Source: Tillandsia leiboldiana
Taxonomy: Eukaryota; Streptophyta; Magnoliopsida; Poales; Bromeliaceae
NCBI GenBank assembly: GCA_029204045.2
Contig: CM055067.1
Coordinates: 30,392,838-30,456,837, forward strand
DNA length: 64,000 nt
Reading direction: 5' to 3'
Position numbers and translations under genes: made by a program. Under the pieces are notes generated by a model that was not told the origin of the DNA, did no database searches, and worked only from the letters and a program-made list of their open reading frames with translations. Below, piece by piece: positions 1 through 10,995 of this stretch (within the stretch, counting starts at the first letter, position 1; each line of letters starts with the position of its first letter).

Positions 1-674
1 CCTACGAATCGGGGTGGTTCATCTGCCAAAACTGGCTCAATAGATCGATCATGACCCATAGCTCATCTGCTGTCAGCTATCCACCCCCCCTCGGTGCCTC
101 GGCACTAAACATTAGCACGGAGGGGGCTACTCGCTCCATCGGCGCCACAGAAATCACTGCCACTGAGGATACTGCAACCGGGTGGTCTCGGGAGGAAAGC
201 ACTGTCGGGCTGCCCGCTGCTCCGACAACTGTGTCACCTAAACCAGCTGCTCACTCCGCCGCTGATATGCCTTTGACAATCTTGTCATCTGGGTCCGGAG
301 CTCTCTCACCTCAATCTGGGTATCCGGCCCAAATCTAACCACTCGGGCACAACCACTGCCACAGGATGCTCACGGGTCAAAACCCAGCGTCGGGGAGACA
401 CCGCTCACCACAACAAAACTGCAAATCAGCACACAACAAACACTCGACCCAATCCAGCGAAAGTCTAAAGCATGTCACCAATTCCACAGCATTATGCTGT
501 CTGCAGCCAACATAATCATTTAGGAGAATAAACATGCAAATCACTCATCCTGTCCATTGGGAGAGGTATAAAACTCAATCAGGACTCTCGCTACAAGTCA
601 CGACTGTCACGAAGTTATCCAAGGGTCAAACTATAAGCCTAGGGTTTCTAAGTCAACCATGACCTACAACCTAG
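1..674 (-). pseudogene. N1 leader and decayed gag start
   Basis: Read on the minus strand, this stretch starts at the PBS and has a leader similar to those after the PBS of N2 (14435 onward) and N3 (18242 onward), including the phrase around the reverse complement of 640-670. Further in, it resembles the N2 internal sequence at about 25804-25960, with shared phrases around positions 40-150. No reading frame stays open for a useful length. By position this should be gag of a Ty3 element; the frame is lost, so no function is expected. No host gene is visible. Confidence 0.55.
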
Positions 675-686
675 GCTCTGATACCA
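675..686 (-). promoter_or_regulatory. N1 primer-binding site (tRNA-iMet)
   Basis: GCTCTGATACCA on the plus strand, which is TGGTATCAGAGC on the minus strand. It is complementary to the 3' end of plant initiator tRNA-Met and lies 8 bases inside the LTR end, as in N2 and N3. It fixes the element's orientation. Confidence 0.9.
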
Positions 687-1502
687 CTCTAATCTGTCAC
701 GCCCCGGGGTCGAAACTGCGACCCGGGCTCGCCAACAGATCCGCCGCCTATACAAAACTCCGCATAGGCGAAGCGTCCTACCTGTAAGAAAATGTACTAT
801 AGTTAAACAGATATCAGAGCTATACAATAAAAGTGCTGTAAAACTAAAACCAACTATCTATACAACTAGAAAAATAAAGATACAATATCCATCTCCCAAA
901 TATAATCATATACAAAATCCTCTGATACAATATGTAGAGTACTGGGACTTTGTATAGTGCACCGACCTCGCAAGATGGCGTGGTGCGGGGAAATCGCCTT
1001 GGGCGTGTTCTAATTGTGTTTACAGATGAGTTCGGGTTGTTTCGGATCAACGCGGAAGCCCCAGCTTGAATCGGCATTTTCAGGGCATTTCGCACCTGTA
1101 GAGTGTTGGGTTTGATAGAGTACCGACTCCGTCGTGGTGCACAGAAAAATTGGAAAATATTTGGGGCATGTGTATTTTATGTTTACAGTGGAGTTCGGGA
1201 GGTTTCAGAGTGACGTGGAAGCTTCCGGGGCAAAAAGTGAGTTGGCGGCGTAAAGATCAGAGGCTTCAGCATACATTTGGAGATTTGGGCCTTGAGTTCC
1301 GGAACCAACTGTTTGGTTCCGGAACCGCCTGTTGGATTCCGGAACCAACGGTTTGATTCCGGAACTGACTGGGGGGTACCGGTACCCACTCATGGTACCG
1401 GTACCCAGCCTCGGGGAAATGCAGATTTTGTGAATTTTTGGGTTTTATTGGAGGGCACTTTGGTCTTTTCATCCCCCACCTGTTTTACACCTACGCCACC
1501 AT

Positions 1503-1510
1503 CTATAAAG
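1503..1510 (+). promoter_or_regulatory. TATA box of S1
   Basis: CTATAAAG about 570 bases into the LTR, followed by a pyrimidine- and purine-rich leader. It is the likely transcription start region of this LTR family. Confidence 0.55.
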
Positions 1511-2890
1511 AGCCAACCCAACCCTGCTTCTTCTCCACTACAACCAGAGGAAAAAGAAAGAAAAAGAAGAGAGAAAGTAAGAAAAGAGAAGAAGTGGAAA
1601 AGAAAGGAAAAGCAAAGTGAAGTTAAGAGAGTGGCAGCTTGGTGTTATCCTGTTACTTGGTCTGGAGCGGAGTCGCACGCGCGTCGAGCCGCATGTGAGG
1701 TAAGCTGACAGATTTTCCAAGCTTGGATTTGTGGATTTATTTTGTGGATTAGAGTGAGTTATTGAGTTGGATTTTTGTGGTTTTCCTTCTCTTTTTCCCT
1801 GCTTACCTTAAGGAGCAGCTTGCACTGCTTGGCTGAGAGTTTGGGATTTTTGCACTGCGCGGAGCCGAGGCGCAGGCATGCATACGCGCGTGCTGTGAGT
1901 CGGCAGAGAGTGAGCCGCAGCGCGCTAGATTTTATTAGAGGACTCGAGAGGATTGTTCGAGCTTCCGGGGATTTTTCCGTGGTTCCCGGCAGTGTGCGCG
2001 CGCGGTGCGGTTTGGTGTTTCGGCAGACTTTTGATTCGGCGCTTCCCCGACTTCGGCTTGCCTACAGAAAGCATTTTAGGTGGGTTGGAAATTCTTCAAG
2101 ATGTATGGAATGCCTTCTAAAGCTATTGTATGCATGTTTAGCATGCCTAGCTTAATTGTTATTATAGCTGGTAAATCTGATAGTTGCCTTGAAAATTGTA
2201 GGAAGACCTTCCTGATCCCCAGATATTTTTAGCATGATCTAGAAATGATTTGACACTAGACTGCATGATTAGTTGGCATTAGAATGGCATCTGAACCGTT
2301 TTAAAAATCGTCGGACCTGTTTGTAATGAAAAAACGAGCTTTGAAAATAGTTTTAAAATATTGAGATCGTCCAGAGGGGTTGAGTAGGTTCAGGATGCAT
2401 GTGTTCTCGTGCCGGGGGGCCGAGTGGATTTTTAGAGCTCTGTGGGATGAGTTTCTAGTGTCATGAGAGTTTGAGCTTCCTTGTTGGGATTGATGAGTTT
2501 ATTCTAGATCATGGGTCGTGCATTTCTGATTTAGTCGCGGAGGTGGTTCTCCGACTTAGCTATGAGAGTTTGGGCTCTGGCAGATTGAGTCGTGGAGGGT
2601 TTCCCGACTTAGCCATGGGTTGTGCATTATCAGAATGAGTCGTGGAGGGTTCTCCGACATAGCTGTGAGAGTGTTGGGCATTTCCTGATCTAGTCGTGGA
2701 GGGTTCTCCGGCTGAGTTGTGTTATTCGAGCATTTGAGTTTCCGATCTGTTTGATCGTGGATCATAGCCTGTATGTGCCACTTGTTGAGACAGATGAGAC
2801 ACGCTTGAGCTCGATGGGGTCGCTCCCCTCGAGTTACGCTCCGGATGCGATGATGATGATGATGATGCGCCTGACGAGGCTGCTGTGCTT

Positions 2891-3166
2891 GATATTGTGA
2901 TAGTCCGTGGAGGACACCCTACGTAAGTCCAAGTCCTTTGTGGGCGTAGTGGCAGTAGTGATATTGTGATAGTCCGTGGAGGACACCCTACGTAAGTCCA
3001 AGTCCTTTGTGGGCGCAGTGACAGTAGTGATATTGTGATAGTCCGTGGAGGACACCCTACGTAAGTCCAAGTCCTTTGTGGGCGTAGTGGCAGTAGTGAT
3101 ATTGTGATAGTCCGTGGAGGACGCCCTACGTAAGTCGAAGTCCTTGTGGGCGTAGTGGCAGTAGGT
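2891..3166 (+). repeat. 69-base tandem repeat, 4 copies, in S1
   Basis: Units begin at 2891, 2960, 3029 and 3098 with GATATTGTGATAGTCCGTGG and differ by a few bases; the last is slightly shortened. The unit includes CCCTACGTAAGTCC, which occurs once in the corresponding place of the N2 LTR (about 13573). This is therefore a local amplification of a normal LTR segment. Confidence 0.9.
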
Positions 3167-6100
3167 AGGTGCAGGCTTGACTGGGCCAGTTTTGGCAGTC
3201 ATTGAGATTTGAGTTTTTGTGAGCACCTCGTGTGCCAGTGGGTGCATAGCATGTTCTTAGATGAGTTTTCCGTTGAGCATGGTACTTGAGGCATATTAGT
3301 AGTGGCGAGTGTATGCATAGCATGTTCATAGTAGAGTTTCTTTTTTAGCATGATGATTGAGACATATTAGCTGTAGTTCTTTTCCAGCTTTCCTATTATC
3401 TATCTGCATACCTATCTATTTGCCTCCAGTAGACTTAGTGGGCATACCGTGGATATTGGTGACGGTACCCACTGGGAACTACCTTCTGTAGTAGTTCTCA
3501 CACCCGCTGCGGTGACAGGTTTCCTGAGGTTGCTGTTCCGGCTTGGTTCGCGCGGAGACAGCTGTTCGAGGTGAGGACGTGGCCGAGTAGCTCCTTACCC
3601 ATTTTTATTTGAGAGTCAGAGGTAGATGTACCCCTGTATTTTTTTTTATGATTCCTCTTTTGTACTGGACAGTCTGAGAGATTTGATTGAGGATTGTATT
3701 TATTTTTGCATAGTGAGAGAGACTATGTATTGAGGTTTTATTTATTCAGATGTTCAGCTGATTTCTGTAGCTACTAGTTTTGTTTCAGCTCTGATACATG
3801 TATAGCTATAGATCTGACTTGCAGGGTAGACGCTTCGTCTATGCGGGGGTTTCCGCACAGATGGCGGATCTGTTAGTGAGCCCGGGTCGCAGTTTCGACC
3901 TCGGGGCGTGACACAATAACCCGAAACTCAACAGGGAGGTAAACCAAAATAATACATCAGTGTACAGGATCTCAGTACAAGTTAGATCCTCATAATATAA
4001 TGATCTCTCAAAAGCGGAAAAATAAATAAATAATCTACTGACTGTACTCAAGATCTCCAATGTAGGGGTACCGCTACTCTCCACAGATGGGTAGGGATCT
4101 CGCTCGCGACTCCCTCGCCTCGAACTGTAACCGCAAAATCAGCGACACCCGCTAAGACTCTGCAAAACAAAGGAGAGGAAAGAAAAATGAGGGGGAAAAC
4201 CCCCAACGGGTGTGAGAACTACACCAAAAGGGAGTTCTCAGTGGGTACCGCCACCAGGCCCGACGATCTGCCCACTAAGTCTACTAGTGGCATAAGATAA
4301 CCATGCAGTAAAAACTAAACAAGAATGCTGGAGATACTCTACAGCTACCATGCCTCTATCTAAATGCTCAAATGGGGAAAACCAATGAAAGGTATGCAAC
4401 CACTCGCACATGAAGTGCACAATCGACCCAATCGAGCTAACTGCCACATCTGGTCCAGTCAAGCCTGCACCCACCTACAACCACCTCCCACTGCCAGGCA
4501 GGAATTACGTAGGGTGTCCATACGGACTAACTCGCTATCGAATAGTGGCACATGCTGGCTATAGTCGAAATCCACGTTCTCTCTCAGAACGGATAGACTC
4601 AAGATCCTCAACATCTCGCACAACGGTCGAAAAACTCACAACGACCTCGGGACCACCGTTAACCCAAAACGATTCCCAACAACACTAGCACTGGTCTAAA
4701 CACAGCTACTAAACTCCACTCAACCCCCTAACACGAGTGCAACAATAAAAGTACCTGCCTGAATAAACCCAATCTAATCACCAGTAAACATTGGTACTGC
4801 CTGCTGTGCCTGCCATATCGGGTATGCTGTCCAACGCATAACACCGATGTGAAAAAGGAGTCTCAAGGACTCAAAGCCTGTCTGTCGCACACTTCGGAGT
4901 GGCACTCGAGGGGAGCGACCCACACGAGTAAAGTATCTCAGTAATAAGTATCATAAGTATCATAAAACAACAGGACTGGATCACGACTCTGATCAAAGTG
5001 GGAAAACCCATCCACTAAAGAAAACTCCGATCTCCAATCAGATGCGATAGTACTCAATAAGTGGGAAACTCCGTCCACTAGAGAAATGTTATACCCAATC
5101 TGATGCATAAGTAAATATCCGGTCAACCGCCCAGTATTCGCGGTTGCCGTAATGCCCCACAATCCATAGACCCATAACCGACCTCCGGTCAACCGCCTAA
5201 TATTCGCGGTTGCCGCACTATCCTGCCATCCACAATCATGTACAACCGTCACTCGGCCAACCTCCTAATATCCGCGGTCGCCGTAATACCCACAATCAAA
5301 TCCAACCTGTCCCAGACTTGAAGTCTCGACTACACTATCCCAAACCCCTACTCGAACCCGAGCAACATGAATCACCTGACTAACGAATAAGGAGAAAAGA
5401 AGCAAACATGGTTTCTCCGAAGTCAAGTTCCAACATAATAGTGTAGCAGTAAAAGATGGCTTATCTAGATGACCATACAAGCATGCAAATGTCCTCAAGG
5501 AAGATAAAACGAAATAAAACAAATAGTAGCACCACATGCCAAATCCACTAATCCGCTACACCCGTCCATAATCCATGGTCCATCATAAATCCATCAGAAT
5601 GATACCCGCACATAGATATAGCATCCTACCCCATCGAGTAATCATATCATAAAAGACTATGTGCAACATGGCATGCTAAAAGATCGCTACTAAAGTATGT
5701 CAATCTACATGATCTAGGTCATTCCTCAAGCTTACATCTCGATGCTAGAGATTATACATTTAATCATGCATGCTAACAATCACATAGGGTAAATTCCCTT
5801 AGGTAAGCATTTACTATTCATTATCATGAATATCCAAATCTTGCAAGTCCTCAATAATATCTAACATGAATATTAATCTTCCAATTCCCTTATGCAATCA
5901 TCATTACTAAGCTTACCTCTCAATAACATACAATTTACCCTAAACATGCATGCATTCTAACATAAAGAATTAGAGAACCGTCCACCGATTCTGGAGACGA
6001 AGCAACCCACCTGAAACGCTTTCCGCAGGCAAAGCCGAAGTCGGGGAAGTGCGCAGTCGCTCACTAGCAAAATCCGCCAAAACCGCTTCCTCGGCACTCA

Positions 6101-7692
6101 GTCGCACAAGCCTCTGCCCCAACAAACATCACAACCACAACACGCTAATCAATACCCCAAACACACAAAACAACACTTGGTATTTTTACCAACCAACACA
6201 AAGAAGAGGGTTTTTCACCTGCGTGCAGTCCTCCAAAAAATCCACAAAAATCACGGTTGCGATTTCGCGACGAGTTGATCCAAAATGAGTATCTACACAT
6301 TTCATTCCGACACCTGTAGGCCAAGATGCACCCAAATCAATGCGATAAGTCAAACTACCCCACGAACACAAGTCTGCGGAAAAACAGCCGCGAAGAAGCA
6401 TAATTATCACCTTTGAAGAGTCCTCCAAAAATTCCAATAAAAATACAGGCGCGTTCCTCACGAAGTTTAGATGCAGATCGAGTCCTCATACATCCCGTTC
6501 CGATGCCCGTAGGCCGAGAAATCCCAACATTACTCCACCGCTGTCCCAAACCTCGCAGCAGTACAAAGGGTCACAAAAATACCTCGGGAACCGTGCCAAA
6601 AACCCAAAACGAGGTGAAGTGATCAACACGGAAATCAAGTACGTACCTCTCATGAACGCGCTGCCATGAAAATCAGCTCTAAAGTCCATCGGGGTAGCAC
6701 AGGGGGCCTCGCGCACTAAAAAGCGACGGTAGAAGCCTAAAATGAAGGAGTGTCGAAGTGCGCCGCGTTGCAGAAAACGCCGATGCCGCTGTCAGGACCC
6801 GAATCCCCACTTAAGAGACTACTGATGGATTAGTGGCCTTTGGGGGTGTTTGTGCGCAATTTGGACACAAGTGGTGGACTTCGGGCTTAAAAAGGGATCA
6901 CGTGGGAAATTGGAGGACCCGTCGAGCGTTTAGAAGTGGTTTCGCGCGACGCGGATGTCAAAATTGCACTCAGGGCGAAGTTTGGATAAAAGATCACCTC
7001 TCCGGATGCCTTCGGCAATTTTTAGAGTTGGAATTTGGCAAAATGGATATCGGATTTGGATTCAGCGCGCGAAAACGATGAAAATGGACTATTCACTTTT
7101 ATTTTTCGGAGCCCGGATGACGCGCACGTTTTTTGAGGCAAATGGTACTGTTCCGGTCGCCGGCGGACGGCGGCGGCGGGCAGCGGCGGAGCGTGGCGGC
7201 GCGGCCGCGGCCAGGCGCGGGGGGCGCGCGGGCAGGTGCGCGGTCCACCGCGGAGGCGTGCACCGGGCACGGGCCACGTGGCGGCTCCCGGTTGGCCGGC
7301 GCAGTGGGCGCGGTCCACGAGAGAAGCGCGGTGTAGGGTGGACCGGAGTGCCGACACGTGGCGGGCTTTGAGTGGCCGGTGCTGTGGACCGGGACCACGG
7401 AGTAGGCCGGGGCGGCCTCGGGGCGCGTGCCTGGCAGGGGTGCAGGCGGTGCTGCAGGCGCGTTGACCGCGTTTCCCGCGCGAGTGCGCGCCACGCGTCG
7501 GCGCCCGCGCTGGCCACGTGTCGACTGGTGGCTAGCCAGTTTGGCTGTCGCCTGTTTGGCGGGCTACGTGGGGGCCCGTGGGCGATTCGGGCGCGCATAG
7601 TGTTGGGCCGGGCCCAACACTGTAGCAGCCCGAATCTCCCATGCGCCCGGAAACTGGGACTTATCCGTCATTATCTGATTTGTTTTCTGGGC

Positions 7693-7701
7693 CTATTTAA
7701 G
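7693..7701 (+). promoter_or_regulatory. TATA-like box of N2 5' LTR
   Basis: CTATTTAAG within GGGCCTATTTAAGCGACC, about 900 bases into the LTR and identical in the 3' LTR at 32276-32284. Likely core promoter. Confidence 0.55.
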
Positions 7702-8631
7702 CGACCCGAGCTACTTCTTCTCCCCTTTTTTCGCCATTTCCGAGCTTCCTCTCGCCGCGGCGTCTTCAGCAACTTTCTTCCTCGTGCAGTGCTGCATCCA
7801 TCTGCAGAGTTTGGAGATTTTACGTGGCACGCTTATAGAGATTCTCATTTCCTTGGCGCGCCGCGACGTTCTTTCGCCGGTGTTTCTTCCGTCGCGTTTC
7901 GGTGCACGAGCTCCCCCGGCCTACTCCGACCATCTTTTCGAGCGATTTCTTTGCCGTTGGATCCGCGACAGGTAAGTCTACGATTTTGATTTGTTCCACA
8001 TTTTCTCGTTTCGTGTTTTTCGAGGAGTTCTTCCATGCTCACTGAGGACCCTGTTTGCTGTGTGGATTTTTGAGGACAGCGGATTGATGGAATTTTATCT
8101 CCGCGCTCGAACATCGGATTGAGATTCTCTTATACACTTTTTTCATCTACTCGACGCGAGGATCAACATAGTATTTTTCTTGGAATTTTTGAAGACCTCC
8201 CCGAAGGTATACATTTTCCCTTTTATCTGTACAAGAGTTTATAGTTGTATGGTTTTGGGATTTTGCGCACCGTTACTGTGGAATTTGTAACTTGGCCTAC
8301 GTTGCTCGGATTTGGACCCGCAGGTACCCGTTTCGAAGGTCTCGACGCGAGGATCGCTGTGATATTTATTTTATAATTTTTGGAGCCCTTTGTGTAGGTG
8401 AAAAATCGACATCTTCGCGGCTGAAATTTCAGATTGTATTACTTGGTTAAATTTTGGGAATAAAGTGTAATTGTAGCCTTGTGTTGTACCCAGGAGGGTT
8501 TGTGGTCAGTGCTGGATCTGTTAGACTTGGAGCTATCAATTTCTTGGTATTTTCAGCTGTGGAATCTTGGACAGTTAGCGCCTGTCACGCCCCGGGTGTA
8601 AACCAGAACCCGGGCTCGTTTAAAGATCCGC

Positions 8632-8659
8632 CGTGTACACGAAATTTTTCGTGTACACG
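8632..8659 (-). other. Terminal palindromic hairpin of S2
   Basis: Arms CGTGTACACGAAA (8632-8644) and TTTCGTGTACACG (8647-8659) are perfectly complementary with a two-base loop. It occupies the place held by stem-loops with quite different arm sequences in the other Ty3 LTRs of the window, just upstream of the conserved GGCGGATCT motif near the LTR end. Confidence 0.8.
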
Positions 8660-10985
8660 AAGCGCTGGTAACCTGCTCCAATAAAGATGATATAATAAAA
8701 GAGCATAAACAGAGCTAAACTAGAACTAATACATCTCAGATAAAGCTGGAAAGTAAAAGTGCAGAAGTAAACTCTCAATAATACAAATATCTCTCCCAGC
8801 TCACTAATCAAATACAACCAGCTGGCCAAAGCCAGACCCAAAAGAAATGAAAAGTAGAGTATCTGAGAGTATCGGGGTACATCTAGTAACTGAACTGGTG
8901 CCTGGGTAGACCGCTATCTAGTCCGCGATCCTCTTACCTCGATCCGCTGAGGAGGGGCCCGCAACTGCCGCAGACGACTCTGCAAAACAAAGGGGAAGAG
9001 AAAAAGAAAACAGTGGGGAGTGAGAACTACTATAGAACAGTAGCCTCCTCCTAGTGGGTAAACCTCTACTCAGACATGCCCACTAGGACTATAAGAGGCG
9101 GAGAACAAAACAAAGGTGGTAAGCTGTGAATAAGGCTGCGGATGATGAATAGAGCTACCACTACATGCCTCTAAGGTGCCAGCTAAAAGTATAGCTAAAT
9201 GGATGCATCAGAATGTAAATGCCTGCCTGTCTAAACCCAATCGATACACCAGTAAGCACTGGTACTGCCTGCCCTGCCTGCCAAATCGGGTATGCCAGCC
9301 TACGCATAACACCGATAGGGGATGAGAGTCGCGAAGACTCGAGATCTATAAACCGCACACTCCGGAGTGGCACTCGAGGGGAGCGACCCACACGAGTCAA
9401 GTGCCTCAGTAACAAGTGTCAAAGTCAGCAGGACTGGATCACGACACTGATCTAAGTGGAAAGCCCATCCACTAAAAGAAGCCCAAAACCTGTCCCCCAA
9501 TCTGATGCAATAACCACTGTCCGGTCAACCGCCAAAAATCCGCGGTTGCCGCAATGCCCTGCCCTCACAGCCTGCCTGTCCCAAATCCCACAACTGTCTG
9601 ACTACACTATCCCAGCCCCTGCTCGAACCCGAGCGCACTATCCCCTAAATCTAGACAAAAGGAGAGAAAATAAAAGCATGGTTTCTCCTAAGTCAGTTCC
9701 AGCATAATAGTGTAGCAGAAAAGGGTGGCCTAGCTAGATGTCCATACAAGCATGCAAAGTCCTTTATTAAAACATGATTCCTGTATTTTGGTTCTCACAA
9801 AGTAGAGGTATGCTGTTCAAATAAACTTCCATTTTACTAAGTTACCCCAAATCAGTTTATGTGTATGTATAAGAGGTTCCCACATGTATAAGCAACATAA
9901 TCCATTTAGCAAGACCCTTCCCGTGATTTCCGGCGACATATTATTTACAAGAGTTAATCATTAATTAATACTTAGTCCTTTTAAAGATGCAAGTCCTAAC
10001 AATAAGCCCAATTCTCAATTAGCATGCAATAATCGCTTTTACCGGTTCTTTTAGCAATATAACATGGTAGCAACTCAAATAGGCCTAGTGGGGATGTTAC
10101 AAGTAGGAGTGTTAACAACGGTACCCACCTCGAGCGCTAATTCCGGTCCCCGGAAGCAAAGTCCATGCCCGATCCGGAAATCCCCCACAACAATGCGCTA
10201 CAACCCCAAAGAACACATGCAATTAATATTCCAAGTTTCAAACCAAAATCTGTCCCAAAATATCCGTTTAATAGTTTAGCCATTTTCACCTGCGGAAAGT
10301 ACCCGAGAAATTCCAAGAAAAATACTATCGCGATCCTCGCGACGAACCGGTCGAAACGAGTACCTGCACGTTCACCCACGAGTTTTCTATTCTGAGAACC
10401 AAATTCGACAAGAGAACCATCCCGAAGCAAGTCGATCGCAAAAACTGAATCTGAAAGTACTGTAAACAGAGGCTTCTGACCTTCGGGAAAAATTCAGGAA
10501 ATTCCAAGAAAATTTGGGGAGATTCCTCGTGATGTGTAGATGCAAAATGCCTTTTGAATCGCCCCAATCCGAGGTCTGTACGCGAAGATATCGCCGAAAC
10601 AACACAACGCTGTCCAAATTCCCACCCCAGAAAGTGAGGTCACAAGATGATCCGAAAAACCCATGAAAAGCTCGGAATGGGAAAAACCAGTAAACACGGA
10701 AAAACGTAGCCCTACCTGTCGTGAAGACGATGGCGCAAGAATCGCTGAAAAATACTGCCGGGGTAGCTCGGGAGAGTCCGTGCACTGAAATGCGACGAAG
10801 GGAATCACAAGGGAACGAGCGTCGCGCCGCGCCGTAAAATCCAAACCTCGGAGTGTGTGCCACCACAAATCTTGGAAATCCTGCAGAAGATGTAGAACTC
10901 GAAGGGGAACAACTTTGCTGAAGACACCTTGGTGAGAGGAGGCTCGGAAATGGTGGAAAGAGTGAGAAGAAAGGAGCTCGGGCTG

Positions 10986-10995
10986 TTTAAATAGG
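10986..10995 (-). promoter_or_regulatory. TATA-like box of S2
   Basis: TTTAAATAGG on plus (CCTATTTAAA on minus), about 1025 bases into the LTR, in the same place as in F. Confidence 0.5.

Larger units (their letters stand above)
933..3913 (+). mobile_element. S1: solo Ty3 LTR
   Basis: It starts TGTAGAGTACTGG and ends TCGGGGCGTGACA, and is flanked by a 5-base duplication CAATA (928-932 and 3914-3918). There is no PBS, PPT or internal region, so this is one LTR left by LTR-LTR recombination. Its start resembles that of S3 (reverse strand from 32086), so S1 and S3 are one family. It carries a TATA box at 1503-1510, a 69-base tandem repeat, the stem-loop GAACTAC/GTAGTTC (3476-3482/3491-3497) and a terminal hairpin TGCGG-GGGTTT-CCGCA (3842-3857). 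ORFs inside are fortuitous. Confidence 0.92.

Noticed and set aside
1277..1708. 143-aa ORF in S1
   Set aside because: It spans the LTR promoter region, including the TATA box, and shows no domain.
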